From: an uncultured Solobacterium sp.
GTDB lineage: Bacteria > Bacillota_I > Bacilli_A > Erysipelotrichales > Erysipelotrichaceae
Direction: 5' to 3'
DNA: 32,369 bases
Assembly: GCA_900543035.1 (NCBI GenBank)
Contig: UQPV01000033.1
Span: 1-32,369, forward strand
Position numbers and translations under genes: made by a program
The notes under the pieces: model-generated
Told to the model about the DNA's origin: nothing
Database searches by the model: none
The model's input: the letters and a program-made list of their open reading frames with translations, nothing else
Shown here: positions 1 through 7,184 of the stretch, piece after piece
Layout: each line of letters starts with the position of its first letter
How positions within the stretch are numbered: position 1 is the stretch's first letter

Positions 1-2
1 AA

Positions 3-170
3 GTGGGACAGGAAATTACAATGGAATACAAAGAAGATGAAAAAGCCAATACGGTTATGTCTTTGACGATTGGTGGAATTACACAGAAAAAAGGAGACGA
101 AGAAGTTAAAAAAGCAGATGCGACAGAGGTACTCCCGTTAGAGGATGAGGCAAAAGAGGTTACAGAATAA
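3..170 (+). CDS. C-terminal end of an unrecognised protein (5' cut by window edge)
   Basis: An open frame enters from the window edge and ends at a TAA at 168-170, giving about 55 residues. The tail is hydrophilic and Glu/Lys-rich, ending in ...EDEAKEVTE, with a short possible beta segment (VMSLTIGGI) before it. I do not recognise a family. Its stop codon overlaps the ATG of the next gene (TAATG), so the two were probably co-transcribed and translationally coupled. Codon use is AT-rich like the next two genes. The start and true length lie outside the window. Confidence 0.6.
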   Translation: MGQEITMEYKEDEKANTVMSLTIGGITQKKGDEEVKKADATEVLPLEDEAKEVTE

Positions 171-1102
171 TGGAACTTAGTTTGTTATTGGCGGAACAGA
201 TTCTTGCAATGTTTTTTATAATGGCAGTGGGATTTCTTGTCGTGAAGGTTGGACTTTTCCAAGAGGCGGACGGGAAAGTGATTTCCAATTTAGTAGTGTA
301 TATCTGTTCGCCGTGCATTATTGTAGATTCTTTTCAAATTGAGATGACGGATGATAAAGTAAAAGGATTGCTGCTTGCTGTAATAGCAGCAATCTTTGTC
401 CATATTATAATGTTGGCAGGAACATGGTTATTTGACCGTCTGTTTCATTTTAACAGCATTGAGAAAGCATCTATAATTTATACTAATGCAGGTTATCTTA
501 TCATTCCGCTTGTAGGAGCAGTGCTTGGAAGTGAATGGGTGTTTTATACAACTGCGTTTATTATTGTCCAGACAGTTTTAATGTGGACACATTGCATCAG
601 CCTAATTAGTGAGGCTGCGCAGACAGATTATAAAAAAATTTTGCTGAATCCGAATATCATTGCAATGCTCATCGGACTTGTTCTATTTCTATTCCGAATT
701 CAGCTTCCAAATGTAATCGCAACGTGTGTCAGCGGATTTGGAAATATGATTACACCAGCCAGTATGCTGGTGATCGGCATGGCTATTGGAAATGTAGATC
801 TTAAGTGGGTATTTAAACAAAAGAGACCATATCTTATCTGCTTCTTCCGACTGATTTTCTATCCGATTCTGGGAGTTCTTGGTTTTGGAATTCTTGGTCA
901 GATGGGGCTCCATAAAGATGTGGAATATATATTAATGATTGTGCTTCTTGCAACTGCGGCGCCGGCAGCGGCAATGATTACTCAGCTTGCACAGCTTTAT
1001 AACAAAGATGTAAAGTACGCCAGCGTGCTCAATGTTATGTCCGTGATTTTCTGTATTATCACAATGCCGACAATGGTTATGTTGTATGAAATGTTTTATT
1101 AA
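170..1102 (+). CDS. AEC (auxin efflux carrier) family permease
   Basis: A 310-residue integral membrane protein of almost continuous hydrophobic segments, about ten predicted helices, with the usual AEC two-halves layout. Recognisable family features are the N-terminal MFFIMAVGFLVVKVGLF segment, the central NPNIIAMLIGLVLF segment, the polar break TPASMLVIGMAIG, and the C-terminal ATAAPAAAMITQLAQLY segment. Members export or take up small organic acids such as malate, but the substrate cannot be read from sequence. The length is normal for the family. The ATG overlaps the stop of the preceding frame, and a strong hairpin terminator follows directly. Base composition and codon use (many AT-ending codons) differ from everything after about 2.37 kb. 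Confidence 0.85.
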   Translation: MELSLLLAEQILAMFFIMAVGFLVVKVGLFQEADGKVISNLVVYICSPCIIVDSFQIEMTDDKVKGLLLAVIAAIFVHIIMLAGTWLFDRLFHFNSIEKASIIYTNAGYLIIPLVGAVLGSEWVFYTTAFIIVQTVLMWTHCISLISEAAQTDYKKILLNPNIIAMLIGLVLFLFRIQLPNVIATCVSGFGNMITPASMLVIGMAIGNVDLKWVFKQKRPYLICFFRLIFYPILGVLGFGILGQMGLHKDVEYILMIVLLATAAPAAAMITQLAQLYNKDVKYASVLNVMSVIFCIITMPTMVMLYEMFY

Positions 1103-1105
1103 ATC

Positions 1106-1143
1106 AATTAGGGGACGAAGGTACAAACCTTCGTCCCCTAATT
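1106..1143. terminator. Bidirectional terminator between convergent genes
   Basis: Perfect inverted repeat: a 17-bp arm at 1106-1122 (AATTAGGGGACGAAGGT), loop ACAA at 1123-1126, and the matching arm at 1127-1143. The A/T ends of the stem give T-runs on both strands. It lies between the ends of the AEC permease (+) and the CapA-like gene (-), so it can serve both. Confidence 0.85.
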
Positions 1144-1150
1144 TGTTGAG

Positions 1151-2224
1151 TTATATTTGTCCGCTGTATTCTTCGATTTTATCCAGCACTCTTTGCTTTT
1201 CATCCCCTTCTAAAGGTGTCGGGCAGTAATCATTTATATTACTCTTTGAAGAGACAGAACAAGGAATGATGTTGATGTTATCATCCTCTTTTAACTTTCC
1301 ATCTTCAATGGTAAATGTCTGTTGAAAGATAATCGTATCTTTATCCTGTGGATTACTGTTTCCACCGAAACAGAAATTGCCAAGGCTGTAGGCAATGTAT
1401 TTTCCTTTATATTTTTCAATACCTTGAAGGACATGAGGGTGGTGACCGATTACCAGATCAGCGCCTTCGTCGATTGCGAGGTGCGCTAGTTTTTTCTGTG
1501 TTTCATTAGGAACATATTCCAGTTCTATGCCCCAGTGGAAATTCACAATGATTAATTCCGCTCCGGCTTCTTTGAGAGCAGCGATATTTTCTTTTACCTG
1601 TTGCTTTTTTCCTAAATGTTCCGCTAATTCATAGATACCGGTAAGCCCTACTTTGACACCGTTGACATCCAAAAGCTGTACCTGTTCGTATCCGAAAGCG
1701 GCAATACCCGCATCTTTCAGTACTTTTAATGTGTCTGTTTTACTGGTCTCGCCATAGTCAGAACTGTGGTTATTTGCTATATTTGCAGCCTCCACCGAGC
1801 CGCTTGTCAAGATGTTTACATATTCAGGATCTGCTTTGAATGCAAATTTTTTCTCGGCTCTTGTAGTGGAGGTGGTGAGTGTTCCTTCAAAATTCACAAT
1901 AGATAAATCGTCTTTTTCCAAAATAGATCGCACATTTTTGAAAAAATAATCAGCGCCCTGTGAATTATAAAAAGCGTTCAAACTACGTGATTGATTGAAA
2001 TTCTCGTCTGTTCCGAGTGTACAGTCACCCATAGAACTGATGGTGATTGTGCGAGTTTTGTTTTTGCCTTTTTTATTGTCTTTTGTGTTGATCACAAGGT
2101 TTTTTACCTCTACATGGGAGGTGTCAATCTTTTCTTTTTTTACAGTTGTTTTCTTCTCTTCTTTTTTCTCTGCAGGATCCTTGGCTTTCGTCGAGGATCT
2201 CACGGTCGTTTTCTTTTCTGCCAT
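1151..2224 (-). CDS. CapA-family (PgsA-like) metallophosphatase-fold protein, no signal peptide
   Basis: A 357-residue protein with the CapA/poly-gamma-glutamate synthesis fold, a calcineurin-like metallophosphatase relative. Motifs are GDCTLG at about residues 66-71, NFEGTL, NIANNHSSDYG, NFHWG, GHHPHVLQG and YSLGNF near the C terminus. Family members usually sit outside the membrane and act in capsule or polyglutamate anchoring. Here the first ~55 residues are a Lys/Glu/Thr-rich polar tract with no hydrophobic segment, so no signal peptide or anchor is visible. The start is supported by GGAGGGG about 6 bases upstream and by a promoter further up. It converges on the AEC permease across a shared terminator and shares its AT-rich codon use. 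The family call is solid; function and location are uncertain. Confidence 0.85.
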   Translation of the reverse strand: MAEKKTTVRSSTKAKDPAEKKEEKKTTVKKEKIDTSHVEVKNLVINTKDNKKGKNKTRTITISSMGDCTLGTDENFNQSRSLNAFYNSQGADYFFKNVRSILEKDDLSIVNFEGTLTTSTTRAEKKFAFKADPEYVNILTSGSVEAANIANNHSSDYGETSKTDTLKVLKDAGIAAFGYEQVQLLDVNGVKVGLTGIYELAEHLGKKQQVKENIAALKEAGAELIIVNFHWGIELEYVPNETQKKLAHLAIDEGADLVIGHHPHVLQGIEKYKGKYIAYSLGNFCFGGNSNPQDKDTIIFQQTFTIEDGKLKEDDNINIIPCSVSSKSNINDYCPTPLEGDEKQRVLDKIEEYSGQI

Positions 2225-2283
2225 TGGTTACCCCTCCAATATACATATCTGCCGACAGACAGACATACTCTCTCTTTACCGCT

Positions 2284-2311
2284 ATTATAGCACAGTTTCA
2301 TCGCGATACAA
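2284..2311 (-). promoter_or_regulatory. Promoter of the CapA-like gene
   Basis: On the minus strand, TATAAT (2284-2289) lies 16 bp downstream of TTGTAT (2306-2311). The -10 is consensus and the -35 partial. The transcript would start about 50 bases before the start codon at 2224. Confidence 0.6.
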
Positions 2312-2329
2312 AGCGTTCTGTCATAATTC

Positions 2330-2343
2330 GGAAAGCACTTTCA
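2330..2343 (-). promoter_or_regulatory. cre-like palindrome upstream of the CapA-like promoter
   Basis: On the minus strand the sequence reads TGAAAGTGCTTTCC, close to the CcpA operator pattern TGAAANCGNTTTCA, with TG in place of the central CG and C for the last A. It sits about 20 bp upstream of the -35. It may equally be a weak hairpin; tentative. Confidence 0.25.
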
Positions 2344-2372
2344 TTTTTCGACAATTCTTCCTAAAATAGTCA

Positions 2373-2840
2373 TCATGACTTCGGGGACAGACAAAACCAC
2401 AGCTCCATCACCATCTTGACTGACTTGCGGAAGTAACGCTGGCGGTAATGATAGACCTCCACATCCTTCCATTCCCCGGATTCATAGGGCTGATCCGGAA
2501 GCCAGTCCTGGTAAAATGCCTTGCGGATCCTGGCGGCCTTGGCCGGCAGAGCCGCCTGCAGGCGATAAGGGACAGGCACCTTCACGACCAGCTGGCCCGA
2601 TTCAAGATGAAACTGATCCAGCGCGCGGTTTTCCCCTGCGGTGACATCGCCCATGAAGATCTTCTGATCTGAAGAAGCGACCAGCGTATGGACCGGTGTC
2701 TGCAGATGTTGGATGGACGGCTTGATCTTCGCATAGCGTCTGCCCAGGGCCTGCAGATCCGCAAACAGCGTTTCTTCGCTCGTAGACATCGTCACGCCGC
2801 TGGCCCTTACCGCCTGCGTCAGGCGCTCCACTTCAAACAT
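2373..2840 (-). CDS. GyrI-like / effector-binding domain protein
   Basis: A 155-residue soluble protein that looks like a stand-alone GyrI-like (AraC-type effector-binding) domain. The visible pattern is an N-terminal helix and strand region, then TVLVASSDQKIFMGD-like strands, a central VPVPYRL strand, and the terminal DVEVYHYRQRYFRK...MELWFCL strand, matching the usual 'E-y-...-MELW-P' ending. No helix-turn-helix is present, so it probably binds a small molecule or partner rather than DNA. Its ATG overlaps the TGA of the peptidase gene (TGATG), making it the last gene of the DUF969-DUF979-pcp operon. It ends right at the composition boundary near 2,373, so a truncated or altered C terminus is possible. 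Family assignment is moderate. Confidence 0.6.
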   Translation of the reverse strand: MFEVERLTQAVRASGVTMSTSEETLFADLQALGRRYAKIKPSIQHLQTPVHTLVASSDQKIFMGDVTAGENRALDQFHLESGQLVVKVPVPYRLQAALPAKAARIRKAFYQDWLPDQPYESGEWKDVEVYHYRQRYFRKSVKMVMELWFCLSPKS

Positions 2841-3487
2841 CAGTGCGTCTCTCCGCCCTCTGCCGTGATGTCGCGCTCATTCTCCAGGATCGCCTCGATG
2901 CCGGCCTCGATGCCGGCGGCGATATCCCGCAGGTTCATCCCCGGCGTTCCGGCAGGCTGATTCACCGTCTGCTCCGTCGCATAAGGCACATGCATGAAGC
3001 CGCCGCGGATATGCGGGAATGCCGTGTTCAGCGCATGCAGCACGCTGTACATCATTGCGTTGCACACATAGGTGCCGGCCGTGTAAGACACTGCGGCAGG
3101 AATCCCCCTCGCCTTGATCTTCTCCACCATCGCATAGACCGGCAGCTGCGTGAAGTAAGCAGACGGCGCGCCCGGCACCAGCGGCACGTTCAGCGGCTGG
3201 TTCCCTTCATTATCCGGGATGCGGGCCTGCGCATAATTGATGCCGACGAATTCCGGCGTGATCTGCGAGCGTCCGCCCGCCTGACCGATGCACAGCACAA
3301 AATCCGGCTGCAGCTCGCTCACTGCTTCGATCACCTTCTTCGGCCCGCTGTCAAACACCGTGGGCACCTCCAACGGGATGACACGAGCATCCAGGATCTG
3401 CTCAGGAAGCAGCTTGACTGCCTCATACGCCGGATTGATCGATTCTCCCCCAAATGGGTCGAATCCAGTAACCAGTATCTTTCTCAT
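2840..3487 (-). CDS. pcp: Pyrrolidone-carboxylate peptidase (pyroglutamyl peptidase I)
   Basis: A 215-residue cytoplasmic cysteine peptidase (family C15) that removes N-terminal pyroglutamate from peptides. The hallmark N terminus ILVTGFDPFGGESINPA is present. The catalytic residues are E79 in the PEFVGIN motif, C142 in AGTYVCNAMMY and H166 in GGFMHVPY. The length is typical. It is preceded by TAGGAGG, which overlaps the stop of the DUF979 gene, and its own TGA overlaps the next start. Membership of an operon with the DUF969/DUF979 membrane pair is a recurrent arrangement in Firmicutes and suggests that the pair moves a related substrate. Confidence 0.95.
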   Translation of the reverse strand: MRKILVTGFDPFGGESINPAYEAVKLLPEQILDARVIPLEVPTVFDSGPKKVIEAVSELQPDFVLCIGQAGGRSQITPEFVGINYAQARIPDNEGNQPLNVPLVPGAPSAYFTQLPVYAMVEKIKARGIPAAVSYTAGTYVCNAMMYSVLHALNTAFPHIRGGFMHVPYATEQTVNQPAGTPGMNLRDIAAGIEAGIEAILENERDITAEGGETH

Positions 3488-3497
3488 GATCTTCCTC

Positions 3498-4457
3498 CTA
3501 ACACATGACGATCATATAGATGATCTGCAAGATGAGCATGATGATGCCGATGAGCACTTGTTTCTTGATGACGCCGTTCTTATCTTTCATCTCCAGGACG
3601 GCGACCGGCACCATGTTGAAGTTGGCGGCCATCGGCGTACACAGCGTTCCGCAGTAACCGCAGGTCAGCGCCAGCGAACCGACGACGACCGGATCAGCAC
3701 CCAGCGAGAGCACGAACGGCGCGCCGATGCCCACGGTCATGACGGTGATGGCCGCAAAGGCATTGCCCATGATCATCGTGAAGATCGCCATGCCCACGGC
3801 ATACACGATGATGCCGACCACGAGATTTCCGCTGGGGATCACGTTGGACACCATCTGCGCGATGACATCGCCTACGCCCGCGGCCGTAAACACCGAGCCC
3901 AGCGCGGCCAGCAGCGTCGGCAGCATGCTCAGCGGTCCGACGATATCCATCATGCGCCGGCAGTCTTGCAGGAAGACCTTCGGCTTGTTGTCCCGCGAAT
4001 AGATCATCAGGATGATCACTGCCGCAAATACGCCGACCCCCATGCCGACCAGCGGAGAGATCGAGGTGAACAATGCGGCTGCCAGCGCAAATACGCCGAT
4101 GCTCAGCGCCGGGATGAATACCTTCATGCCGATCTTGCGGTAATTCTTCTCTGCCTCTTCCTCGCTGGGATCAGGCTGTGTGCCGCGGCTGACCCGATGC
4201 AGGATCGGCACTGCGACCATGACGCACATCAGGATGCCGGTATATAAAGACGGGATCCACGGCCCGAGCACGAACATCAGGCCCAGCGTGCACCAGAAGA
4301 CAAATGTGCCATAGCGCTTCTGATTTCCTTTATCCCGCAGATTGGCGATGGCCGTATAAATGCAGATCAGGCCGATGATGAGATACAGCACCTCCAGCAG
4401 CTTGTCCGAAAGCGTGATCTCCGCGCTCAGGAAATATTCGATCGGATCGCGCATCAT
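3498..4457 (-). CDS. DUF979 family membrane protein
   Basis: A 319-residue polytopic membrane protein with about nine hydrophobic helices, recognisable as DUF979 by segments such as GNAFAAITVMTVGIGAPFVL and GYCGTLCTPMAANFNMVPVA near the C terminus. The family resembles one half of a permease and is nearly always encoded beside DUF969. Its start (ATGATG) overlaps the TGA of the DUF969 gene, implying coupled translation and perhaps a fixed ratio. The role in pyroglutamate, 5-oxoproline or peptide transport is inferred only from its neighbour pcp. The internal charged stretch PDPSEEEAEKNYRK marks a cytoplasmic loop. Confidence 0.85.
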   Translation of the reverse strand: MMRDPIEYFLSAEITLSDKLLEVLYLIIGLICIYTAIANLRDKGNQKRYGTFVFWCTLGLMFVLGPWIPSLYTGILMCVMVAVPILHRVSRGTQPDPSEEEAEKNYRKIGMKVFIPALSIGVFALAAALFTSISPLVGMGVGVFAAVIILMIYSRDNKPKVFLQDCRRMMDIVGPLSMLPTLLAALGSVFTAAGVGDVIAQMVSNVIPSGNLVVGIIVYAVGMAIFTMIMGNAFAAITVMTVGIGAPFVLSLGADPVVVGSLALTCGYCGTLCTPMAANFNMVPVAVLEMKDKNGVIKKQVLIGIIMLILQIIYMIVMC

Positions 4458-5137
4458 GCCTCACCTGCCTTCTGCCGCTTTTTGCTCAGCTGGCGGTCTT
4501 TCAGATAATAGTAGACGATGGCTATGCCCACCGCGCACAGCGCGACCGGGATCTGCACCATGGTCAAGTCGATCAATTCCACTTCATAGCCCAGATCTGC
4601 CAGCGTAGACTGTACCAGCAGCATGCCGCTGGTGCCCACGAACAGCACCTGGCCGAAGAACCAGGCGACATTGTCCATGCCGGCCGACATGCCCTTGAGC
4701 TGTTCGAGATGATCCGGGTCGATCGGATGCCCATCCCGTTCCACAGCGGCAGTGGCCATCGGCATGACGATCGGACGGATGAATCCGGCAGCGCCGCCGA
4801 AGCTGATGTTGAAGGCAGCGAAGAACAGACGGAACACGCCATAGATGCCGATCACCATGCCGGCCGTCGCATTCTTGAAGCGGGTCATCAGATGGCTCGC
4901 GGCCTGTTTGAGCCCGTTTCGCTCCAATGTTCCGGTGACCAGGAACACGATGATGAACGTACACATGCTGCGGTTTGAGACAAAGCTGGATCCCAGCGTT
5001 TCCAAAAAGGTTACCAGATCCATGCCGCTGACGAGCGCCGTGACGATGGCCGCCGCCATGATGATCAGGATCGAATCCATCTTCATCACGAAGCCGACAA
5101 TGACGATCACGATGCCTAAGAGCTTCAGTAAATCCAA
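4454..5137 (-). CDS. DUF969 family membrane protein (TTG start)
   Basis: A membrane protein of about 228 residues recognised as DUF969, with segments LLKLLGIVIVIVGFVMKMDS, FIIVFLVTGTLERNGLKQ and FNISFGGAAGFIRPIVMPMA. I place the start at TTG 5135-5137, not at the upstream in-frame ATG at 5171-5173. That ATG lies inside the -10 hexamer of the promoter and cannot be in the mRNA. The TTG follows an AAGGAAAGGG ribosome binding site by a normal distance and gives the family's usual N terminus (MDLLKLLGI). It is the first gene of the operon DUF969-DUF979-pcp-GyrI-like. The likely role is as partner of DUF979 in a transporter of unknown substrate. Confidence 0.85.
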   Translation of the reverse strand: MDLLKLLGIVIVIVGFVMKMDSILIIMAAAIVTALVSGMDLVTFLETLGSSFVSNRSMCTFIIVFLVTGTLERNGLKQAASHLMTRFKNATAGMVIGIYGVFRLFFAAFNISFGGAAGFIRPIVMPMATAAVERDGHPIDPDHLEQLKGMSAGMDNVAWFFGQVLFVGTSGMLLVQSTLADLGYEVELIDLTMVQIPVALCAVGIAIVYYYLKDRQLSKKRQKAGEA

Positions 5138-5171
5138 GTCAATCACCCTTTCCTTATGACTTATATTTCCC

Positions 5172-5201
5172 ATTATAGTATGTAAGACGTTTTCTTTTCA
5201 A
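5172..5201 (-). promoter_or_regulatory. Promoter of the DUF969-DUF979-pcp operon
   Basis: On the minus strand, TATAAT at 5172-5177 and TTGAAA at 5196-5201 are separated by 18 bp. The -10 overlaps the misleading upstream ATG of the DUF969 frame, which supports the downstream TTG start. Confidence 0.7.
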
Positions 5202-5596
5202 CAGAGGAGAAATACAGAATATGAAAAACTGCGCATCTAAAGCAACAGCTTCTTTATCAGCGCGATCACGCAGGCAGATGAAACGTTCCTCCTATGCGCA
5301 CAAGCTGATCTGTTCAGCCAGGTCACGCATGATCCACAGTGTGCATAGGATCATTCCCGCTTATTTCCATATACGGAAATTCTTATGCAAAACGCAAAGA
5401 AAGGGCGCATTGTGAAGGCTGTGTGAAATGAATTTCACCCGCAATTCATCCTTTTCACACACCTTTCGCCTTTACACGAAAAATGATTGCGTGTATATTA
5501 AAAAACGTGGATTTTCACATAATTCAAGTGAATTCCTGACACATTATTTTTATATACTGCAGCATGTAAAAAGGAATGAGAGAAGGAGGCATTTCC
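5202..5596. other. Long intergenic region with several inverted repeats, upstream of htrA
   Basis: About 395 bases separate the divergent DUF969 and htrA transcription units, with no convincing gene. An inverted repeat of 11 bp with one mismatch lies at 5291-5301 / 5339-5349 (37-base loop). ATTTCC/GGAAAT arms lie at 5363-5368 / 5375-5380. A perfect 16-bp palindrome lies at 5423-5438, and AATTCA-AG-TGAATT at 5521-5534. Nearer htrA the DNA is AT-rich with TATACT around 5554, a possible -10 without a good -35. The region may hold a multi-operator promoter or an untranslated leader. A 64-codon frame at 5221-5415 is not convincing. Confidence 0.4.
5423..5438. promoter_or_regulatory. 16-bp perfect palindrome, candidate operator upstream of htrA
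   Basis: GTGAAAT-GA-ATTTCAC. The core TGAAATNNATTTCA is also found in the lctP promoter at 24526-24539. It resembles a degenerate cre (CcpA) site or a Rex-type site with a longer centre. The binding protein is not known. Confidence 0.4.
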
Positions 5597-7072
5597 ATGA
5601 ATGAAAAGAACAGATTCAATGAAACCGAACCGGAAATGACAGAAGAAACACAAAATACCGAACTGGTTTCTGAAACAGAACAAGAGGGGGATCAGCACGA
5701 AGCGCAGGAAGCGGAAGCGCTGAGCGCACCAGAGACAGCAGAGACGGCACGGGATGAAGCTGACGAAGCACCTGCAGAAGAAAACGCAGCCGCAGATGAC
5801 GCTGAGACGATCAGCGCGCAGGAGGCAGAAAGCACAGAGGCGGCCGCAGAGGAAGAACCTGTCATCGAAGTCAGCGAAGAGACAGATCATACAGACAGCA
5901 CAGAGAGCTATGCCGCTCAGGGGGAGCGGATCATCGAAGCACAGAGCGCTCCGGCACAGGGAAACAAGAGCGTAAAGGCAAAGAAGGCTCCCAAGCTCAT
6001 CCAGCTGACATCCGGGCGGCTTGCGCTGCTGGTCGTCATCTGTCTGGCGGTCTCCCTGCTGGGCGGACTGGGCGGATCCTATATCGTATCCGGCATGGGA
6101 TCATCCAGCGTGATCTACCGGGATACGTCCGGCACGGTCAACGCGACATCTGATTCATCCGGAACGATCAAGGCCGTGGTCGAGTCTTGCGCAGACTCCG
6201 TGGTCGAGATCCAGACCGAATCCATTTCTAGCGGCAACAGCTTGTTCCAGCAGTATGTCAGCAGCGGCGCCGGCAGCGGCGTCATCCTGACGCAGGACGG
6301 CTATATCGTCACCAACCACCATGTCATCGAAGGCGCGACATCGATCCTGGTGCGCACCCGTTCCGGTGATGAATACAGCGCAGAGCTCATCGGCTCAGAT
6401 GAACAGAGCGACCTCGCCGTGCTGAAGATCGATGCCAGCGGACTGATCCCGGCAGTGCTGGGCGACTCCACCAAGCTGGAAGTCGGCGACCTCGCCGTCG
6501 TCATCGGCAACCCGCTGGGCGAGCTGGGCGGAACCGTGACCAGCGGCATCATCTCTGCGCTTGATCGTGAAGTGAGCATCGACGGACAGATGATGACGCT
6601 GATGCAGACCGACGCGGCAGTCAACCCGGGCAACTCTGGCGGCGGACTGTTCGATGCCAACGGTGACCTCGTCGGCATCATCAACGCGAAATCCAGCGGC
6701 GACAACGTCGAAGGTCTCGGATTTGCCATCCCGATCTCCAGCGCAACCGACATCATCGACGAGCTCATCGCAAACGGCGAAGTCACTTCTCGTCCGACCC
6801 TCGGCGTCAGCCTGTATGATGTCACCGACCGCAACACGGCCGCTCAGCTCGGCGTAGATTCCACCGGCGTCTATATCGTGCAGATCGTCCAGGGCGGCAG
6901 CGCAGACAGAGCCGGCCTGCAGACCGGAGACCGCATCATCTCCGTGGACGGCACCGAAGTGAACAGCACGGAAGAAGTCCGCGCGGCACTGAACGAGCAC
7001 AGCACCGGCGAACAGATGAACATGGAGATCGAACGTGACGGCAACACCATCGAAGTCATGGTTTCCCTTTGA
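5597..7072 (+). CDS. htrA: Membrane-anchored HtrA/DegP-type serine protease with PDZ domain
   Basis: A 491-residue envelope quality-control protease that degrades misfolded exported proteins. The start at 5597 follows GAAGGAGG by 7 bases; an ATG 21 bases upstream lies before that site and is rejected. Residues 1-125 form a very acidic, Ala/Glu-rich, probably disordered cytoplasmic tail. A Lys-rich patch (KSVKAKKAPK) leads to one membrane helix at about 142-166. The extracellular trypsin-like domain carries H242 (TNHHVIEG), D272 (SDLAVLKID) and S347 (NPGNSGGGLF). One PDZ domain spans about 400-491 (AGLQTGDRIISVDG). The acidic tail is long for the family. A terminator follows, so it is probably a single-gene unit. 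Confidence 0.93.
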   Translation: MNEKNRFNETEPEMTEETQNTELVSETEQEGDQHEAQEAEALSAPETAETARDEADEAPAEENAAADDAETISAQEAESTEAAAEEEPVIEVSEETDHTDSTESYAAQGERIIEAQSAPAQGNKSVKAKKAPKLIQLTSGRLALLVVICLAVSLLGGLGGSYIVSGMGSSSVIYRDTSGTVNATSDSSGTIKAVVESCADSVVEIQTESISSGNSLFQQYVSSGAGSGVILTQDGYIVTNHHVIEGATSILVRTRSGDEYSAELIGSDEQSDLAVLKIDASGLIPAVLGDSTKLEVGDLAVVIGNPLGELGGTVTSGIISALDREVSIDGQMMTLMQTDAAVNPGNSGGGLFDANGDLVGIINAKSSGDNVEGLGFAIPISSATDIIDELIANGEVTSRPTLGVSLYDVTDRNTAAQLGVDSTGVYIVQIVQGGSADRAGLQTGDRIISVDGTEVNSTEEVRAALNEHSTGEQMNMEIERDGNTIEVMVSL

Positions 7073-7096
7073 TCAAGATTCCGGATCCATAGCGAA

Positions 7097-7141
7097 AAAC
7101 ATCAGAATTTGCGCATCTTTGCGCGTTCTGATGTTTCTTTT
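7097..7141 (+). terminator. Rho-independent terminator of htrA
   Basis: Arms AAACATCAGAA (7097-7107) and TTCTGATGTTT (7126-7136), with an inner GCGCA/TGCGC stem, followed by TTTCTTTTT. It ends about 15 bp before the -10 of the next gene. Confidence 0.85.
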
Positions 7142-7155
7142 TATCCTTTTAGCGG

Positions 7156-7161
7156 TATAAT
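7156..7161 (+). promoter_or_regulatory. Probable -10 element of ldh
   Basis: TATAAT about 24 bases before the ldh start and just after the htrA terminator. No good -35 is visible at the right distance, so an activator or a weak promoter is possible. Confidence 0.45.
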
Positions 7162-7184
7162 GAATATATATGGAGGTATCAGTT

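Noticed and set aside
3288..4247. 319-codon His/Asp-rich plus-strand frame
   Set aside because: Mirror of the DUF979 and pcp genes; low-complexity composition and no start signals.
5221..5415. 64-codon plus-strand frame after GAGGAG in the htrA upstream region
   Set aside because: Arg/Ser/Lys-rich composition without family features; poor spacing to the putative ribosome site; it covers inverted repeats and begins just upstream of the divergent DUF969 promoter.
7170..7184. Upstream ATG start for ldh
   Set aside because: The ATG sits on the GGAGGT ribosome binding site used by ATG 7185.
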